Source: Sarcocystis neurona (Eukaryota > Apicomplexa > Conoidasida > Eucoccidiorida > Sarcocystidae). From it: DNA of 64,000 nucleotides. Positions 11,301-19,650 of the stretch are shown here, piece after piece. The first letter of the stretch is position 1. Every line of letters starts with the position of its first letter. The notes beneath the pieces were generated by a model that ran no database searches, had not been told where the DNA came from, and worked only from the letters and a program-made list of their open reading frames with translations. The stretch spans positions 484,839 through 548,838 of the forward strand of contig KL647295.1 in NCBI GenBank assembly GCA_000727475.1, in the 5' to 3' direction. A program made the translations under genes and the position numbers.

Positions 11301-12110
11301 GGGAGAACAGGAAGCGAAAGTGGGACGAAGAAGGTGAGAAGAAGTAGCTGCTGAAGAAGAGGCAGATGGAGACGACGGAGAGCGGCGACAAGCGGAAGAG
11401 GAGGCAGAATTGCAGCAGCCGTAGATGCCTTTCGTAGGTGCAGCAGGCGCAGAGGACCACGAAGCAGCAACAGTGAAAAGTCGAGCAGAAGAAGAGACGC
11501 CAGCGCTAGCAGCAAGTCGGCCAGCAGCACGGCCGAGCCGGCGACCAGCAGCAGCAGCAGCGGCAGTGAGGACAGCAGCAGGCCTGGCGTCTGCAGCAGC
11601 AGCAAACGACCGCTCAAGCGGAAAAAGAGGAGCAGCAGTAGCAGCAAAGGCAGCAGCAGCAAAAGCAGCAGCAGCACGGGCAGCGGAAGCAGGACAAGCA
11701 GAAGCAGCGGGAGCAGGTGCAGCAGCAGCGAAAGCATCACCAGCAGAGGAACAAGCAGCAGCAGCAGACCGTGAAGGAGACTCAGTAGGAGGGGGAGAAG
11801 CAGCTCGAGGAGGGGGATGGGAAGGAGAAGAAGCTGCTGCTGCTGCTGCAGAGCGTGTCGCAGAAGCCTGTCTGAGAAGAACGCCAGTCGCTTCGAACAA
11901 GGCAGCTGGAGAAGCGCAGGTGGGTGTGAGGGACGTCTCGCTGGGGACGCGCTGCAGCCGCTGCAGCCATCGCGACGCAGGAGAAGCGGAGGAAGCAGTG
12001 CCCTGCAGCAAGTTCACAGCAGCAACAGGAAGAGCCACCCTTGCGACAGCAGCGTCTTTCGCCTCTGTGGCTGCTGCCATTTCTTCTGCTGCCGTTCGTA
12101 CTAGCCGCAT
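2334..12110 (-). CDS. Giant Gln/Ala-rich protein with HPR-like helical repeats
   Basis: One frame stays open for about 3,260 codons and ends in TGA at 2336-2334. The first ATG is at 12110-12108. The frame is open to a stop near 12250 with no other ATG, so an upstream exon is possible. Between Gln, Ala, Ser and Ala-Pro tracts lie non-repetitive helical segments: roughly residues 505-520, 676-728, 1290-1390 (with QDISMALSSFALSHARLQ), 1500-1535, 1750-1785, 1950-2010, 2173-2213 (with LVGFSLALHAVGKHNVN), 2337-2360, 2676-2766, 2858-2903 and 3186-3250. Their pattern (small residue, L, A, L, basic, then a second helix ending LL) resembles the degenerate heptatricopeptide or OPR-type repeats of apicomplexan mitochondrial or apicoplast RNA-binding proteins. 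I see no C-terminal RAP domain; the protein ends in a basic helix (KRHPKRIRKFIKMRLLG). The frame is well supported by these segments. The family assignment is inference, and short introns inside repeats cannot be excluded. Confidence 0.6.
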   Translation of the reverse strand: MRLVRTAAEEMAAATEAKDAAVARVALPVAAVNLLQGTASSASPASRWLQRLQRVPSETSLTPTCASPAALFEATGVLLRQASATRSAAAAAASSPSHPPPRAASPPPTESPSRSAAAACSSAGDAFAAAAPAPAASACPASAARAAAAFAAAAFAATAAPLFPLERSFAAAADARPAAVLTAAAAAAGRRLGRAAGRLAASAGVSSSARLFTVAASWSSAPAAPTKGIYGCCNSASSSACRRSPSSPSASSSAATSSHLLRPTFASCSPPTSIRRRSSFVLHSASSANSLSRLSFALASSSAPACSGAAHRHAGKRHVPSDAAAAAQTDSTCAAAAPEAPVRGGTAAAAAARAKPFIFVPSVGKHAVIITRAAVGAAAEDLCNNSSCSGSNSSSRSPDGCSSTCNSSSNSKGRRISRGSSSNSRGNSSSESQSNCSRTHRSRTTSTGSPSQSNTSSSSNDSSSKRSGSSSSDSDSGRSTTSCNSRGEGSWGRGRSRADSLQLWRGACEPVRRLRELLTAAAATSLKLQQQKRAAAEILQQQQRKRAAAEILQQEQQPAEGLPSCLHCASESLPQQQKVAEAAANGSHIRLQQQQHRYDAVATELWPAQQQQQRQAPASAADALPQQHERDAVTGDRQQLLQGRRGVAGADLLFQQRQEAEDHAPATDTQQQQQEAALLMLLRDLEAAAPHMCVNELSFVLAHAPRLQQILLLQLPISSFSLACGSSSKQQQPTAAQTRRPALLPVASLSPAATPTTATSVLGAAAARAATAPAATAPAAIAPAAAPAAAPAPAATAAAAPAPTTAAAAAPPAAPAPAATAAAAPAPTAAAAAAPAPAATAAAAPAPTAAAAAAPPAAPAPAATAAAAPAPTAAATAAPAAAPAAAPAAAPAAAPAAAPAAAPAAAPAAAPAAAPPAARAAAPAAIAATTAAPATAAFSRIESVASAAATPGEASGYAAGTPGRTPPEQQQEQHRQRAHAGQQHGVPLRQQSLKPQQQQITLQQQERQLQEQQQQIESQARQKVMHQQEQQLRVLLLLQQQQTSLQQQLRQRQEQHRCEQKQMLVLLQPQERLAIQQQPQVAAQQQAQQRLLQLHLAIAAAAVSLLPRMSLLQYKQLLVPLLSLLLLHPLTPRLQQDLACRHLRQQQQTSSCSSTADSSTGDSASTALPRNPGSSRHVSNVQSSSSRWTSSFSSRTSSTHIVSARPTSGMAASSSHRFDSSSSASSRGSKKSSRSNVETTRINSGSSSNVEPTIDNSSTTLHLGVRSSDNLSSSSRTVGEEGSTCIPLSWEDALWTVWLPFLAAAAARLARCAAAAPMHLLLFFLNSYARLQLLHLPLAAAAAAEVRRRCSVLTPQDISMALSSFALSHARLQRDSVVSLAKAATGRAARREAAAAAATRGANAATLSPAAADEAVTATRAATTAAIRAAAAGCRRAGAAGAGGTGAEETTTDRRKVEGDAAAEKAAATLKARHAATAAGVPPTAAETPGQARAAPTAAAGSDFLSLSSWYAEHQRAASFVGGCHSAAVDLAAPSDTLPLPPAATDAAATATAGPAAMPTEAVAMAPAFSAPFAPYSGGGGTAAAAAGAFEAVAAPHVAEPTVAYALAAGTIGHSAVAAATSPGAAPASVCSAPPPAATVDAAVDAAAAAAAPAPTSASVGSAPAAAAAPATEVGVVVAAAVVDAAAAAALCFWPCAVSKCGSSAAADPAGTFHHAAAAGAKCRSSASSILVAALRCSTATLLSLLLSSTKLRQQLPLVSAVQLLCACVKLQQLLPAAAAAASTSGSAAHRRERPLAASALRSAAATAAAAGSPSAAAAFISSGAACPAAADLSLEDSPSAAAAVSSATGDAACASDAGVSPATAVSAFCSLPAAVAAHLPLSSDPAAASVARLRQTVLIRRPATAAAAIELKKSPFVAASAAASAAASTSTAVAPAGAPGGGAAAAQHLVAAVFLAVFEDALLPAAAASWTPQLAASAMNACSTCAGLSPQQRSLMLQLLLRRLLQLLPRAATSEQQIRPSYAAAEDQQQLGQEERKHHVDHVPHEEKKHQQQVDEHQQEHQQQPQLQDSAAQRKGGRQPQQQHEWQQQQMQQQQQQMQQQQQQMQQQRQQMQRQQQQVQKQQQQMQQQQQRVRHQQRQLKQKEQSNWQQRAALQQEQQQKEEQEQDGEKGCFTYERRLVGFSLALHAVGKHNVNLGLHLLQSVMDAAAALLAETAASACVHQREESKGLQQETLQQPRRQNRQHSQQPSLGEEEEEHQQQQEIEAAAAVEHQEERGGRKLQHYRHWTETSAEARGVENAEQTSSSSVASERTCHALQLQQLATSAAALQRAWSVILWGLAKLLSHADEEAAAAAENSCDSRSTSRSCFPSRSPVCSGSAKQCETLSRSSNTLPNSSSSILRTPPGQQEEQQLYLANHPQKPGFGSPHLLLQPFLGVREGEQQQRQQQQQQRRKHEEQPRQQLRVEFPKQQLRPRLRQQQQQLQQQQEPLRQEQHFLALQQQRQVDSTTDRREQQQHAASPHPKDEASRSNRNTVTRPSPMRNPGAPGITAGAQGTAAAAEIASAAVCKAAVTGKAAAAAEASSAARRCSATKTAMDNQMTTEEYAAAVAAAPEEAALATDEAAAPAAPFAASTAAAGLSAATARAAAAAEVPRATATSATAATAAGGNATSKWTLAEAEEQLREWAARVSLSSLISTVQQRVRPTAFAVLQSSSNREKVFRPLLLLLLQLLVNQEGSVDCIAVAQTADALRRLLLLELLRTRHQQQLQQREEQQQTQQQLQHQQQQDVQHDEQQRVEEQLPEGQHHEEQQQEEQQGEVPQHVRKALESEKQRRGGNLPSEAGPEPLYAPQELLPAAELLSLLQALAAHVVRNAAVYSPHQLLQTAWLYVQLDLLSLLYHPQKRQNSRCPQHCWLSAHPLPAAPPPHSPFDRTPAAAALPPLCEGSAAAASAVGRIARAPAVLSCTVAAGAASAAGGVFPAAAVGARTAGALSAAAPAPGTAAARAVTASTAVPATALYTAALPSFPVPAAAVATGVAPAASPPPHAGAAAATRPPTAAPAAVPLPEQPSFSIVVRPPSAAATSSSPSSVQPSPAVAGSHSTAPAAAAAPPSDVFGAALLPCTACLAAAASAGLPSSAVASAVETAQSTVAGKVLPSAAGVASAEDRPADPSGAATAPATGSGSLAAGLMTAVLDRLRAAESSLDSSNFFFLQQLLRCYAQHHPQLVKRHPKRIRKFIKMRLLGEVAAASFSSLHSR
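5690..5870 (-). repeat. 21-bp polyglutamine tandem repeat within the giant gene
   Basis: The plus strand carries about seven copies of a 21-bp unit, catctgctgctgttgctgctg with variants. On the minus strand this reads as Met followed by about six Gln. Outer copies vary (Arg, Val, Lys replacements) while central copies are near identical, which is typical of recent expansion in the middle of an array. Confidence 0.75.
9300..9880 (-). repeat. Ala-Pro minisatellite within the giant gene
   Basis: The plus strand is a long array of gcaggagcagctgcaggagc-type units mixed with gcagtagctgcagggg variants. It reads on the minus strand as AAPAAAP, PAPAATAAAA and similar, about 190 residues with almost nothing but Ala, Pro and Thr. 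At least two higher-order copies of a ~100-bp block can be seen between 9480 and 9750. CAGCTG and CTGCAG palindromes recur, so the array should form hairpins. Confidence 0.75.
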
Positions 12111-13560
12111 ATGCAAAGCGAGGCCGTGGTCTCCCCTGCTCGCCCGGTACGTGCTGCGTCTCGTGCTGCTGCTGCTGCTACTGGGAGGCCAGGCGCTGCT
12201 GCTGCTGCTGCGGCTGTCGCCCTGCGACGGTAAAGCCGACGCCGGCTGCTGCTACGGGGATACCGCAGCTTCGCCAACCAGTGCCACAGCAGCCAAGGGG
12301 CAGCGCCTCTGCAAAGCAGCAGGAGGGACGGGAGGGCGTTGCTGCTGCTGCTCCTGCTTTCCTTCCGGCACGCACTCAGCGGGTGCTGCTGCTGCTCCTG
12401 CACGTATTAGTGTTTCTCCAGCTGCTGTCGTTGCTATGCGGCTGCTGTTGCTTTCCGGCTGCTGACTCCTTGTGGTGCAGCTGCTGCTGCCGTTGCTGGA
12501 GGCTCCTCACTGCTGCTGCTTTGGCCACTTTTGCTGCTGTGCGGCGCATATTCTTCTGTTGTCGCTGACCGGTGTTCTCGTGCGGGCTCATGCAGATGCA
12601 GTTCTTGCTGCACCGCCCTCCCTCGTCTGCCGCTGGTCCTGCGCTTGTTTTTGCTGTTGGTCCTGCTCTTGCTGCTGCTTCACACCCCGTCCCTCCTGCT
12701 GCTGCTGCTTCACACGCCGTCCCTGCTGCTGCTGCTAGACAAAGCCTCTGCTGCTCCCGGTGCTTCTTTAGCTGTTGGCCCTGCTGCTGCTGCTTCTGCT
12801 ACCCAAGTGTGTTCCTGTTGCTGTCGCCGCAGCACGTTTGAGAACCCAACTGCTGCTGCCTGTCACGCTCTGACTGCTGCTGCTGCACGAGTGTCGTTCG
12901 TTCGCTGCTGCTGCAGCTGCGGCCGGTGGTCTGCCGGCTTCTCCACTTGTTGTTCCTGTTCGGCCTTCTCCTATTCTTCCTGTTGCTGCTGCTTTGCCAT
13001 TCCGCGGCTTGCGGCTGCTGTCGCGCAGCAGGAGGAGAGCCTCTGGGTGCTGCCTCGTCTGCTGCTGCTGCGGCGTCGTGCTGCCGCAGGGGCTGGTGCT
13101 TGGAACACGCTGCTTGGCCACAGGCGAGTCACGGCGGGATGCGTACGCGCACGCGCGCAGCAGTAGCTGCTGCAGCCCCACAGACAGGAGTAACGCAGAC
13201 AGCAGCAGCAACAGAAGTCGCAGGGACTTGACGCGGCGCAGAGGCGGGCCAGGAAGAGCAGCAGCAGCAGCACAGAAAGCCGCAGCAGCAGCAGCTTTGT
13301 TGCGACGCAGACAGCGACACAAGCGCAGAGCTGCAGCTGCAGTAGCAAGCCAACCACCAGGAGATGGGTCTGGGCACCGCAGCTCCCACAGCAGCAAACC
13401 CGGACTTCTTTGCGAGAGAGCAGGACAAGCTGAGGGACAGCTGCCCATCATCATCCAGCAGCAACACAGACGAAGTCGCGCGGGGTGGGGTGGCGCACGC
13501 GCCAGCAGCAGCAGCAGCAAGCGGGTTCGCGTGTCGTTCTGTTGCAGCGGTGTGTGTGTA
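12111..13560. other. CTG/CAG-rich region upstream of the giant gene, unassigned
   Basis: Trinucleotide-rich DNA with long but uninformative frames on both strands. A minus-strand frame beginning ATG at 12591 (MSPHENTGQRQQKNMRR) and another near 13520-12768 could hold an upstream exon of the giant gene. Neither shows a recognisable domain or a decisive splice junction, so the true 5' end of that gene remains open. Confidence 0.4.
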
Positions 13561-15927
13561 CGCTACCTACATAGCGGCGGGCGCGGACGAAGAAGAGCGC
13601 GAGAGTTTAGAACTAAGAGAGGCTCGCCACAGAGAGCGAGAAGGAAGGAAGAGCGCACATGCGCTCTATGAAACTCCCGTAGCAGCAGCAGTCCCGCGGC
13701 GGCAGCTGCTGCTTGCAGCGGGACATCGCGGTGTGTAGCTGTAGAAGTGGTAGTATACTACTAGCAGACTGCAGCAAGGCGATACGTGTCAGCCGTGTGC
13801 AACTCTTCATAAGCAGCAGCGGGAGATGCAAAGCAGAAGCGACAATAGCGACCGTGTGAATCAGCAGCAGCAGGAATCGTAGCATGGGCAGATGGCGAGG
13901 AGAAGGAGCAGCAGCCGTACCAGCCGCAGCAGCAGCAGGAGAGAGCAGCAACAGGAGCAGCAGCAGGCGGGCGCATGTGTGGCACCCGCGATGTAACGAG
14001 CAGCGTGTAGTGGACGATGACACAGCCCCGGCACAAGGAAGTAGCAGAAAACGCTTCTTCTCAGCTGCCCCGGTGCCGTAGCCCCTCCACAGCAGCAGCA
14101 GCAGGAGCCGGACGGGAGAAGAGAAAATGCGCATGCGCGCCGCGCGGCTTTTTTTTCTCTCTGCATGCGGTCGGAAGTCGTGCTGGCAGGAGTAGTGTGG
14201 CGGCCTTGGCGCGGAAATACTTGCCAATTTTCCCTTTTTTTGCAGGTGTCTTTTTCCTCTGTAGACGCAGTGTGCTCTTTCTCTCTGTTTTGCTCCGCTG
14301 CTGCTGCGTCCCTCTGCGCGGCGGCGTCTTCTTCGTGAACTTCTCTCGCAGTCCCGTCCCCCCTCCCCGCGCGCGGTGTTTCTGCCCGTTCTTCTTCTTC
14401 GATCTGCCGCGTCGCTCTCTCTGTCCGGATTCTCCTTCCCAAACATCTACAATAACAGGAAACGTCTCTGTTATCTACTCGCACAACGCCAGACATCCTT
14501 GTGTGGGGCACTGTGCGCCACGAATATGCACGCTCGACCAGAAAAGAGAAAATAGAGCTTCGCAGACGCGTAGATATACACGCATCGTGTTGCCCACGCA
14601 GAAAAGGCCGAAAACTACTCCTGGGGAGACGCAGCTTGGGCGGGCGGCCCTGCAGTAGACGAAAGTGCCATCCCTGTAAAACAGAGATATTTTTTCTGTC
14701 GTTCCGCCGGCGCGAAGTTCCTCCACATGCGCACCCGTCTGTCTCTACATACTTATGTGCGTGGGCTGGTCTATATCTCTATATGCATACATATGGAGGA
14801 ACAAGGTGCTGTCACGGAAAGGGCGGTGGTGCCGTCTGCATCGTTCTGAAGCGCTCGCGTTAATCTTGCGGTCTCTTCGTATAGAAGTATTTCGTCTCTT
14901 CCTCACCAATTTATATATGCATGCACTGTCTAGCGGCTGTTTCTCGCAAACTTGCCGATTTCCTCTTCTTCTTACCGGGGCGACTTCTGTTGGACGTTGT
15001 GGAAAGACCGTTGCTGCCATTGCTGCCAGAAGTGCGACGTGATATATAAAGAGAAAGTCGCCGTCTTTTACATCCCTATACGTAGAGAGTACATATATAT
15101 AGGTGTGTGTGTGTGTGTGGAGATTCTCTACCCGAGAGAAAGTCAACTTCACATATATATATATACGACTTGTATACAAAGAGGGAGTCAACTCGCCCTA
15201 TCTCTCTCTATATGTGTGTGGAAGAATTCTCTTGAAGATTTACATGTATAGATATGGACGACTTCTATGGAGAAAGAGACTCTCAACTTATCCTTTGCCC
15301 ATATATATCTACACCTATATACGTATACGTGTGTATATATGTATATATATGTGTGTTTATACGGCGTTTTGTATATATTTATATATTTATATAAGTGTGC
15401 GGGACTTGGCCCGACCCTTGTTCCAGAAGGTGTGAAGACAAGAGTACTTCACATCTGCTGCGAGGACAAAGGAATGCTGTCCACCCGCTATATGACGCGT
15501 GGGTCTCTTCTCTGCTGCTCGAACTCGGCGAGTAGACGAACCTCTTCCTTTTTCGCCCCCCCTTCTTCTGTTCCTCCGTTTCCCCTCACAGGCAGCTACA
15601 CATATATATATGTGTGTATTGGCAGAGTATATGGATAGAGAAGTGGCGGGCGACTCGCAGGATACACTGGCATACACAAACACTGCAGTTGACCTGCCAG
15701 TTGTCGTGGGAGGGGATTTTGCTGCTGTTGCAGCAGCAGGAGCGGCCCCCCTGGCGCGCGTGTAGTAGCGCCGGAGTAGCAACAGAGGAAGCGCAGCAGC
15801 AGCAGCAGCTGCAGGAACGGAGACGTCGCGACCGACGGGGCGTGCAGCAGGTGGGGCCACGCAAAGGAAGAAGAGGAGCGCCCACCATTTGGAGGAGTTC
15901 TGCTGAAGAAGTGGGGGGGAGTCGGGT
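13561..15927. other. Intergenic region with TA microsatellites, no supported gene
   Basis: CAG density falls after about 13600. Pyrimidine-rich plus-strand stretches occur at 14150-14420. TA/GTATA microsatellites occur at about 14755-14800, 15040-15200, 15295-15400 and 15600-15625. Several 80-280 codon frames exist on both strands, but their composition (Arg/Ser/Leu/Cys) follows the repeats and none has a domain. Transcription starts for the flanking genes at 12.1 kb (minus) and 16.0 kb (plus) probably lie here, in divergent arrangement. Confidence 0.5.
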
Positions 15928-16035
15928 GTGCAGAAGAAGTGTGTTTTAAAGGACGAGAGGGGAGCGGAAAAGAGAGACGGGACGAAGAGCCGAGGAAGGG
16001 ACAGACGAAGAAGAAGGGGAAGAGAACTTTCGACC

Positions 16036-17586
16036 ATGGGGGGAGAAGGGTCTGCGGCCTGCGTTCAGCGGAGGGCAGCCGCTGCTGCATACGTGCGCCG
16101 TCCTGCTGGGATTGCTGGCGAAGTGTGCGGCAAAGGGGCGAGCCGCAGCAGAGCTCCCAGCAGCAGCAGCAGCGACAGGGACAGCAGCAGCATCAGCAGC
16201 AGAGAGGACAACAAGTGCGGGAGAGAACTGAGCGATCGTGAGAGCAGCAGCAGTAGCAGGGCTACAGAGAGTAGCAGCAGCAGCGGGCGAGAGAGTGGCA
16301 GGAAGAGCACGTTTTCTGCGGTGCGTGACCAAGCAGGCAGGGCGTTTACAAGGGTTCGTCGGCGTGGCACTCCTAGTGAAGACAGTCGTAGCAGGAGGGG
16401 GAGTAGCAGCAGCAGTGGAAGGGGGGAAGAGCAGCAACAGCAGCAGCGACAGAGAAGCAGCAACAACAGCAGACTTGGTTGTGCCGCTGCTGGTGCTGCA
16501 GCCGCTTGTTTCCCGGAGTCCGAGGCAGCAGCAGAGGAGAGCGAAGAACGCGAGGCGGCGTGTGAAGCAGCGGGAGCAGCAGCAGATAAGAGGGAGAGGA
16601 GCAGCGGAGCCGGGACGGGAAGGAGAGGAGTAGCAGCAGCAACACAGGCACCTGCTGACGACCCAGAAGAAGAAGAAGGAAGGGCACTGCCAGTGATATT
16701 GCAGGGAGCAGCGCGCAGAGCAGCAGAACTCAGGTGGCAAGCGTCTGCTGCTGCCTTCTGGAACCTCGAGTTCTCAGACGCTGCAGCAGCAGGTGATTCC
16801 ACGGTAGGCCATGCAGCAGGAACAGCAGCAGATGCAGCAGATTCGGGAAGAAGAGGAGGAGGAGGAGACGAGAAGCCGGGGGCAAACGAAGTAGCAGCAG
16901 CAGATGCAAGGGAAGCAGGAAGCGAAGGAGACGGTGCAGCAGGAGGCACTGCAGCAGCAGCTGCTTCCGCAGCAGGGACGCGTCGTATAAGTAGGAAGGA
17001 GAAGCGCGGAGGACCGAGTGGCTTCGGGGAACCGTCGGAGAGTGCATGCGCCGCCTCCTGGTCTGCGGCCTGCGGTGTAGAGACACTGCAGAAGAGCCCC
17101 GCAAGCGACGGCCCGAGCCGACGGGAGTCCACGAAGAATGCAGCAGCGACGGCGCTGCACCAGCTGCAGCAGCGCCACCCACTAGGGAAGCAGAAGCAGC
17201 AGCAGCAGCAGGGAGGAGAGCAGCTGCAGCCGAACGCCGGGGCGAAGCAGCAGCAAAGGAGAGATGACGCAGGGCTCCCCAAGAGGACGAACGAAGAAGC
17301 GGCAGCCGCCAAACAGGAAAGGGAACTCTTCAACGAATGTGTTCGGGACATTCGACGCCTTGGTAGGGCGACGAAGGCAGACAGAGCGCGCCCAGGAAGT
17401 GCAGAGGCACCACGTGCTGCGCAGCTACTACGGTCTCTCCTCCCCTTCTCTGATTGCGAGTGCCACAAGGCTTTGATATTATATATATATACACGTCTAC
17501 ATATATATATGTGTACAGGTGCATATGTGGAATTGCGTATGTGGGGTTGGAACAGGATACAGGATGTTTATATTTGTTTCAAATAA
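16036..17586 (+). CDS. Probable Ala/Ser/Gln/Glu-rich hypothetical protein
   Basis: The ATG at 16036 sits in a near-ideal context (cgaccATGG) and opens a frame of 516 codons. The CAG strand is the sense strand, so the tracts read Ser, Ala and Gln. Non-repeat parts include an acidic stretch (APADDPEEEEGRALPVILQ), a segment LRWQASAAAFWNLEFSD and a basic helical end KQERELFNECVRDIRRLG at about 17310-17365. After that the frame drifts into TA microsatellite (Tyr/Ile/Thr residues from about 17470), so the real exon probably ends near 17363 at CTTG|GTAGGG. I do not recognise a family. The opposite strand also has a long open frame, but it reads Leu/Cys/Ala, which is less protein-like. Confidence 0.45.
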   Translation: MGGEGSAACVQRRAAAAAYVRRPAGIAGEVCGKGASRSRAPSSSSSDRDSSSISSREDNKCGRELSDRESSSSSRATESSSSSGRESGRKSTFSAVRDQAGRAFTRVRRRGTPSEDSRSRRGSSSSSGRGEEQQQQQRQRSSNNSRLGCAAAGAAAACFPESEAAAEESEEREAACEAAGAAADKRERSSGAGTGRRGVAAATQAPADDPEEEEGRALPVILQGAARRAAELRWQASAAAFWNLEFSDAAAAGDSTVGHAAGTAADAADSGRRGGGGDEKPGANEVAAADAREAGSEGDGAAGGTAAAAASAAGTRRISRKEKRGGPSGFGEPSESACAASWSAACGVETLQKSPASDGPSRRESTKNAAATALHQLQQRHPLGKQKQQQQQGGEQLQPNAGAKQQQRRDDAGLPKRTNEEAAAAKQERELFNECVRDIRRLGRATKADRARPGSAEAPRAAQLLRSLLPFSDCECHKALILYIYTRLHIYMCTGAYVELRMWGWNRIQDVYICFK

Positions 17587-18690
17587 TGAGTAAAATTACG
17601 TATGGAAGTCTGTGTATACAGACGTATATACATATACAGACGTGTCGACGTTAGCAATATACATGGGGATCCATACATATATATATATATGTATACTTCC
17701 GTATGCAGAAACACATACATATAGAGACGTGTTCAGGTAGATTATACACGTATGTGATTATCCATACACGTGTGTATATATATGTGTGTGTCTCTATACA
17801 GAAGTAGATATACATAGAAACGCATTCACGAAGAAATATACATGTATGTGGATATCCATATATATATGTATGCATGTGTGCGGATATTCATGTATATATA
17901 TATGCGTATATGTTTCTGCAGGGTGCTGTAGATTTGTACGGTTGTGTCCCTCGATCAGTACCACTGCCTACAGCGGAATTTGTGAGCCGAACTCCATAGA
18001 CACATGGAGGAGGATTTATAAGAAGACGGAAATACAGACGTAAAGAAGTGCAGGCAGAACAAGAGATGGACGAAGAAGCACAGACGTATCGAAGTGTATA
18101 TAAAGAGAGAGATATGTACCTACAACAGTGTTTACGTTTAGTCATACGTACTAACAGAAATACATGCGTATACGCATATACAAGTATACATGTAGCTATG
18201 TGTCGGCGCCGCCTTACGCAGGGTTGTTCATCAGCAGAACTTGCATATGATTACGTACCTGCGTATACATGTAAAACGTGATGTTGCATATATATATGTA
18301 GAGAGATACAGTGATAGATAACCAAATATATATGTGTACATAGATGTATATATATATGTGTATATCTGGAGAGAGAGAGAGACACACACACATATACATA
18401 TACACACGTATACGTGTATATGTATGTGTAGATTTAGAGAGAGAAGTATGGGGGCATGTGTATAAATTATGTTCGTTTACTGCAAGCACTGCAGGAGACA
18501 GATATGTCCACGTCTGCGTGTATATATGTATGTACGTGGCCACATATGAACGTATATATATATACACACACAAGATATGTGTATATCTTGTGTACACGTG
18601 TTGGCAGATCGTCACTTCCGGGCACCTTTGTATACGATTGTGTATATATATGTGTGTAGAGATACCGGCCAGAATTGCTACGTGAGGTGC
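17465..18690. repeat. TA/GTATAC microsatellite block
   Basis: A kilobase of irregular TATA, CATA and GTATAC tracts with spaced short motifs such as acagacgtatata and gaaacgcattcac. ORFs here on both strands are Tyr/Ile/His/Thr-rich repeat artefacts. A non-microsatellite island at about 17920-18110 and 18190-18240 shows no coding signal I can support. Confidence 0.75.
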
Positions 18691-18704
18691 TCAGCCAACG
18701 CATG

Positions 18705-19650
18705 AAGGCATGTGGGCCTGCAGGCAGGTGCGTGATTGCCGCTGCTGCTGCGGGTGCTGCTGTGCTGCTCCTCGTGACGCAGTAGTGTACGGATCACCTT
18801 TTCGCTGTGGGGCGACAGGCGTCGTTGCTCTTCGTTTGCTGCTGCGTTGCTGCGGCGTCCGGCCTGCGCACGGCGCTGCAGTGTGTCCTGCGTCTACGAC
18901 GTGCTCCACGTCTCGCCCATACCTCTGGCCCCACACTGCTCCTGAGCTGCTGCTGCTATTGCTGCGACTGCCGCGGTGCTGCGCGTGTGCTGTCTGGTGC
19001 AGCACCCCCGGCACTGCTGCGGCATCGCCCCTTCTACGCTGCTTCTGTCGGTCTGCTGTAGCGATATGACGCGGCTGCTTCCTCTGCTGATGCGGCTGCT
19101 GCGGCGTCTCTGCTGCTGTTGCTGTCCCGCTGTGCTCGTGCTGTGCTGCTGCTGCTCTGCTGCTCGTGGGGTACTGCTGCGGTTTTGCTGCTGCACTTGC
19201 TGTGCTGCGGCCCCTGCTGTGCTGCTCCTCCTGTGCTGCTGCCCTCGCTGCGCTGCGACTCTTGCTATGCTGCTGCATTTGCTGTTGCTGTCACTCTTCT
19301 AGTGCTGTTGCCCTTGCTGTGCTGCGGCTCTTGCTACGCTGCTGCACTTGCCCTTGCTGTTGCTTTCTAGTTCTGCTGCCCTTGCTGTGCTGCGGCTCTT
19401 GCTGTCCTGCGGCTCTTGCTGTCCTGCGGCTCTTGCTGTCTTGCTGCTGTTGCGGTACTGCTGCGCTTGTTGGCGTGCGGCCTTTGCGACATTGCATCCC
19501 TTGCCGCACTGCTGGTCGCACTGCGCTGCCGCTGCTGCTGCTGTGCTGCTGCTGCAGTTTACCCGCAGATGGGCACCTTCCAGCGGCGCCAGTACGTCGC
19601 AGCGGCACTGCGAGCTCTCGGCGTCAGTAAGTCAACTGTAGAGCACTACG
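18705..19650. repeat. CTG-rich minisatellite block
   Basis: The plus strand is CTG/TGC-rich with 15-17-bp subrepeats of the type ctgcggctcttgctgtc, best seen at 19370-19445. Minus-strand frames (Gln/His/Ser/Arg/Ala with repeated QHSKSRSTARA-like units) and plus-strand frames (Leu/Cys/Ala) are both open. Some of this could be an exon on the minus strand, where CAG would be the sense repeat, but I found no unique domain or splice evidence. Confidence 0.55.

Noticed and set aside
16065..17468. A 467-codon minus-strand ORF.
   Set aside because: It is the Leu/Cys/Ala reading of CAG repeats antisense to the better plus-strand frame with a strong ATG context and charged non-repeat segments.
17465..18690. 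Several Tyr/Ile/His/Thr-rich ORFs on both strands.
   Set aside because: They are direct translations of TA/CATA microsatellite. The same kind of ORF appears in every such block of the window.
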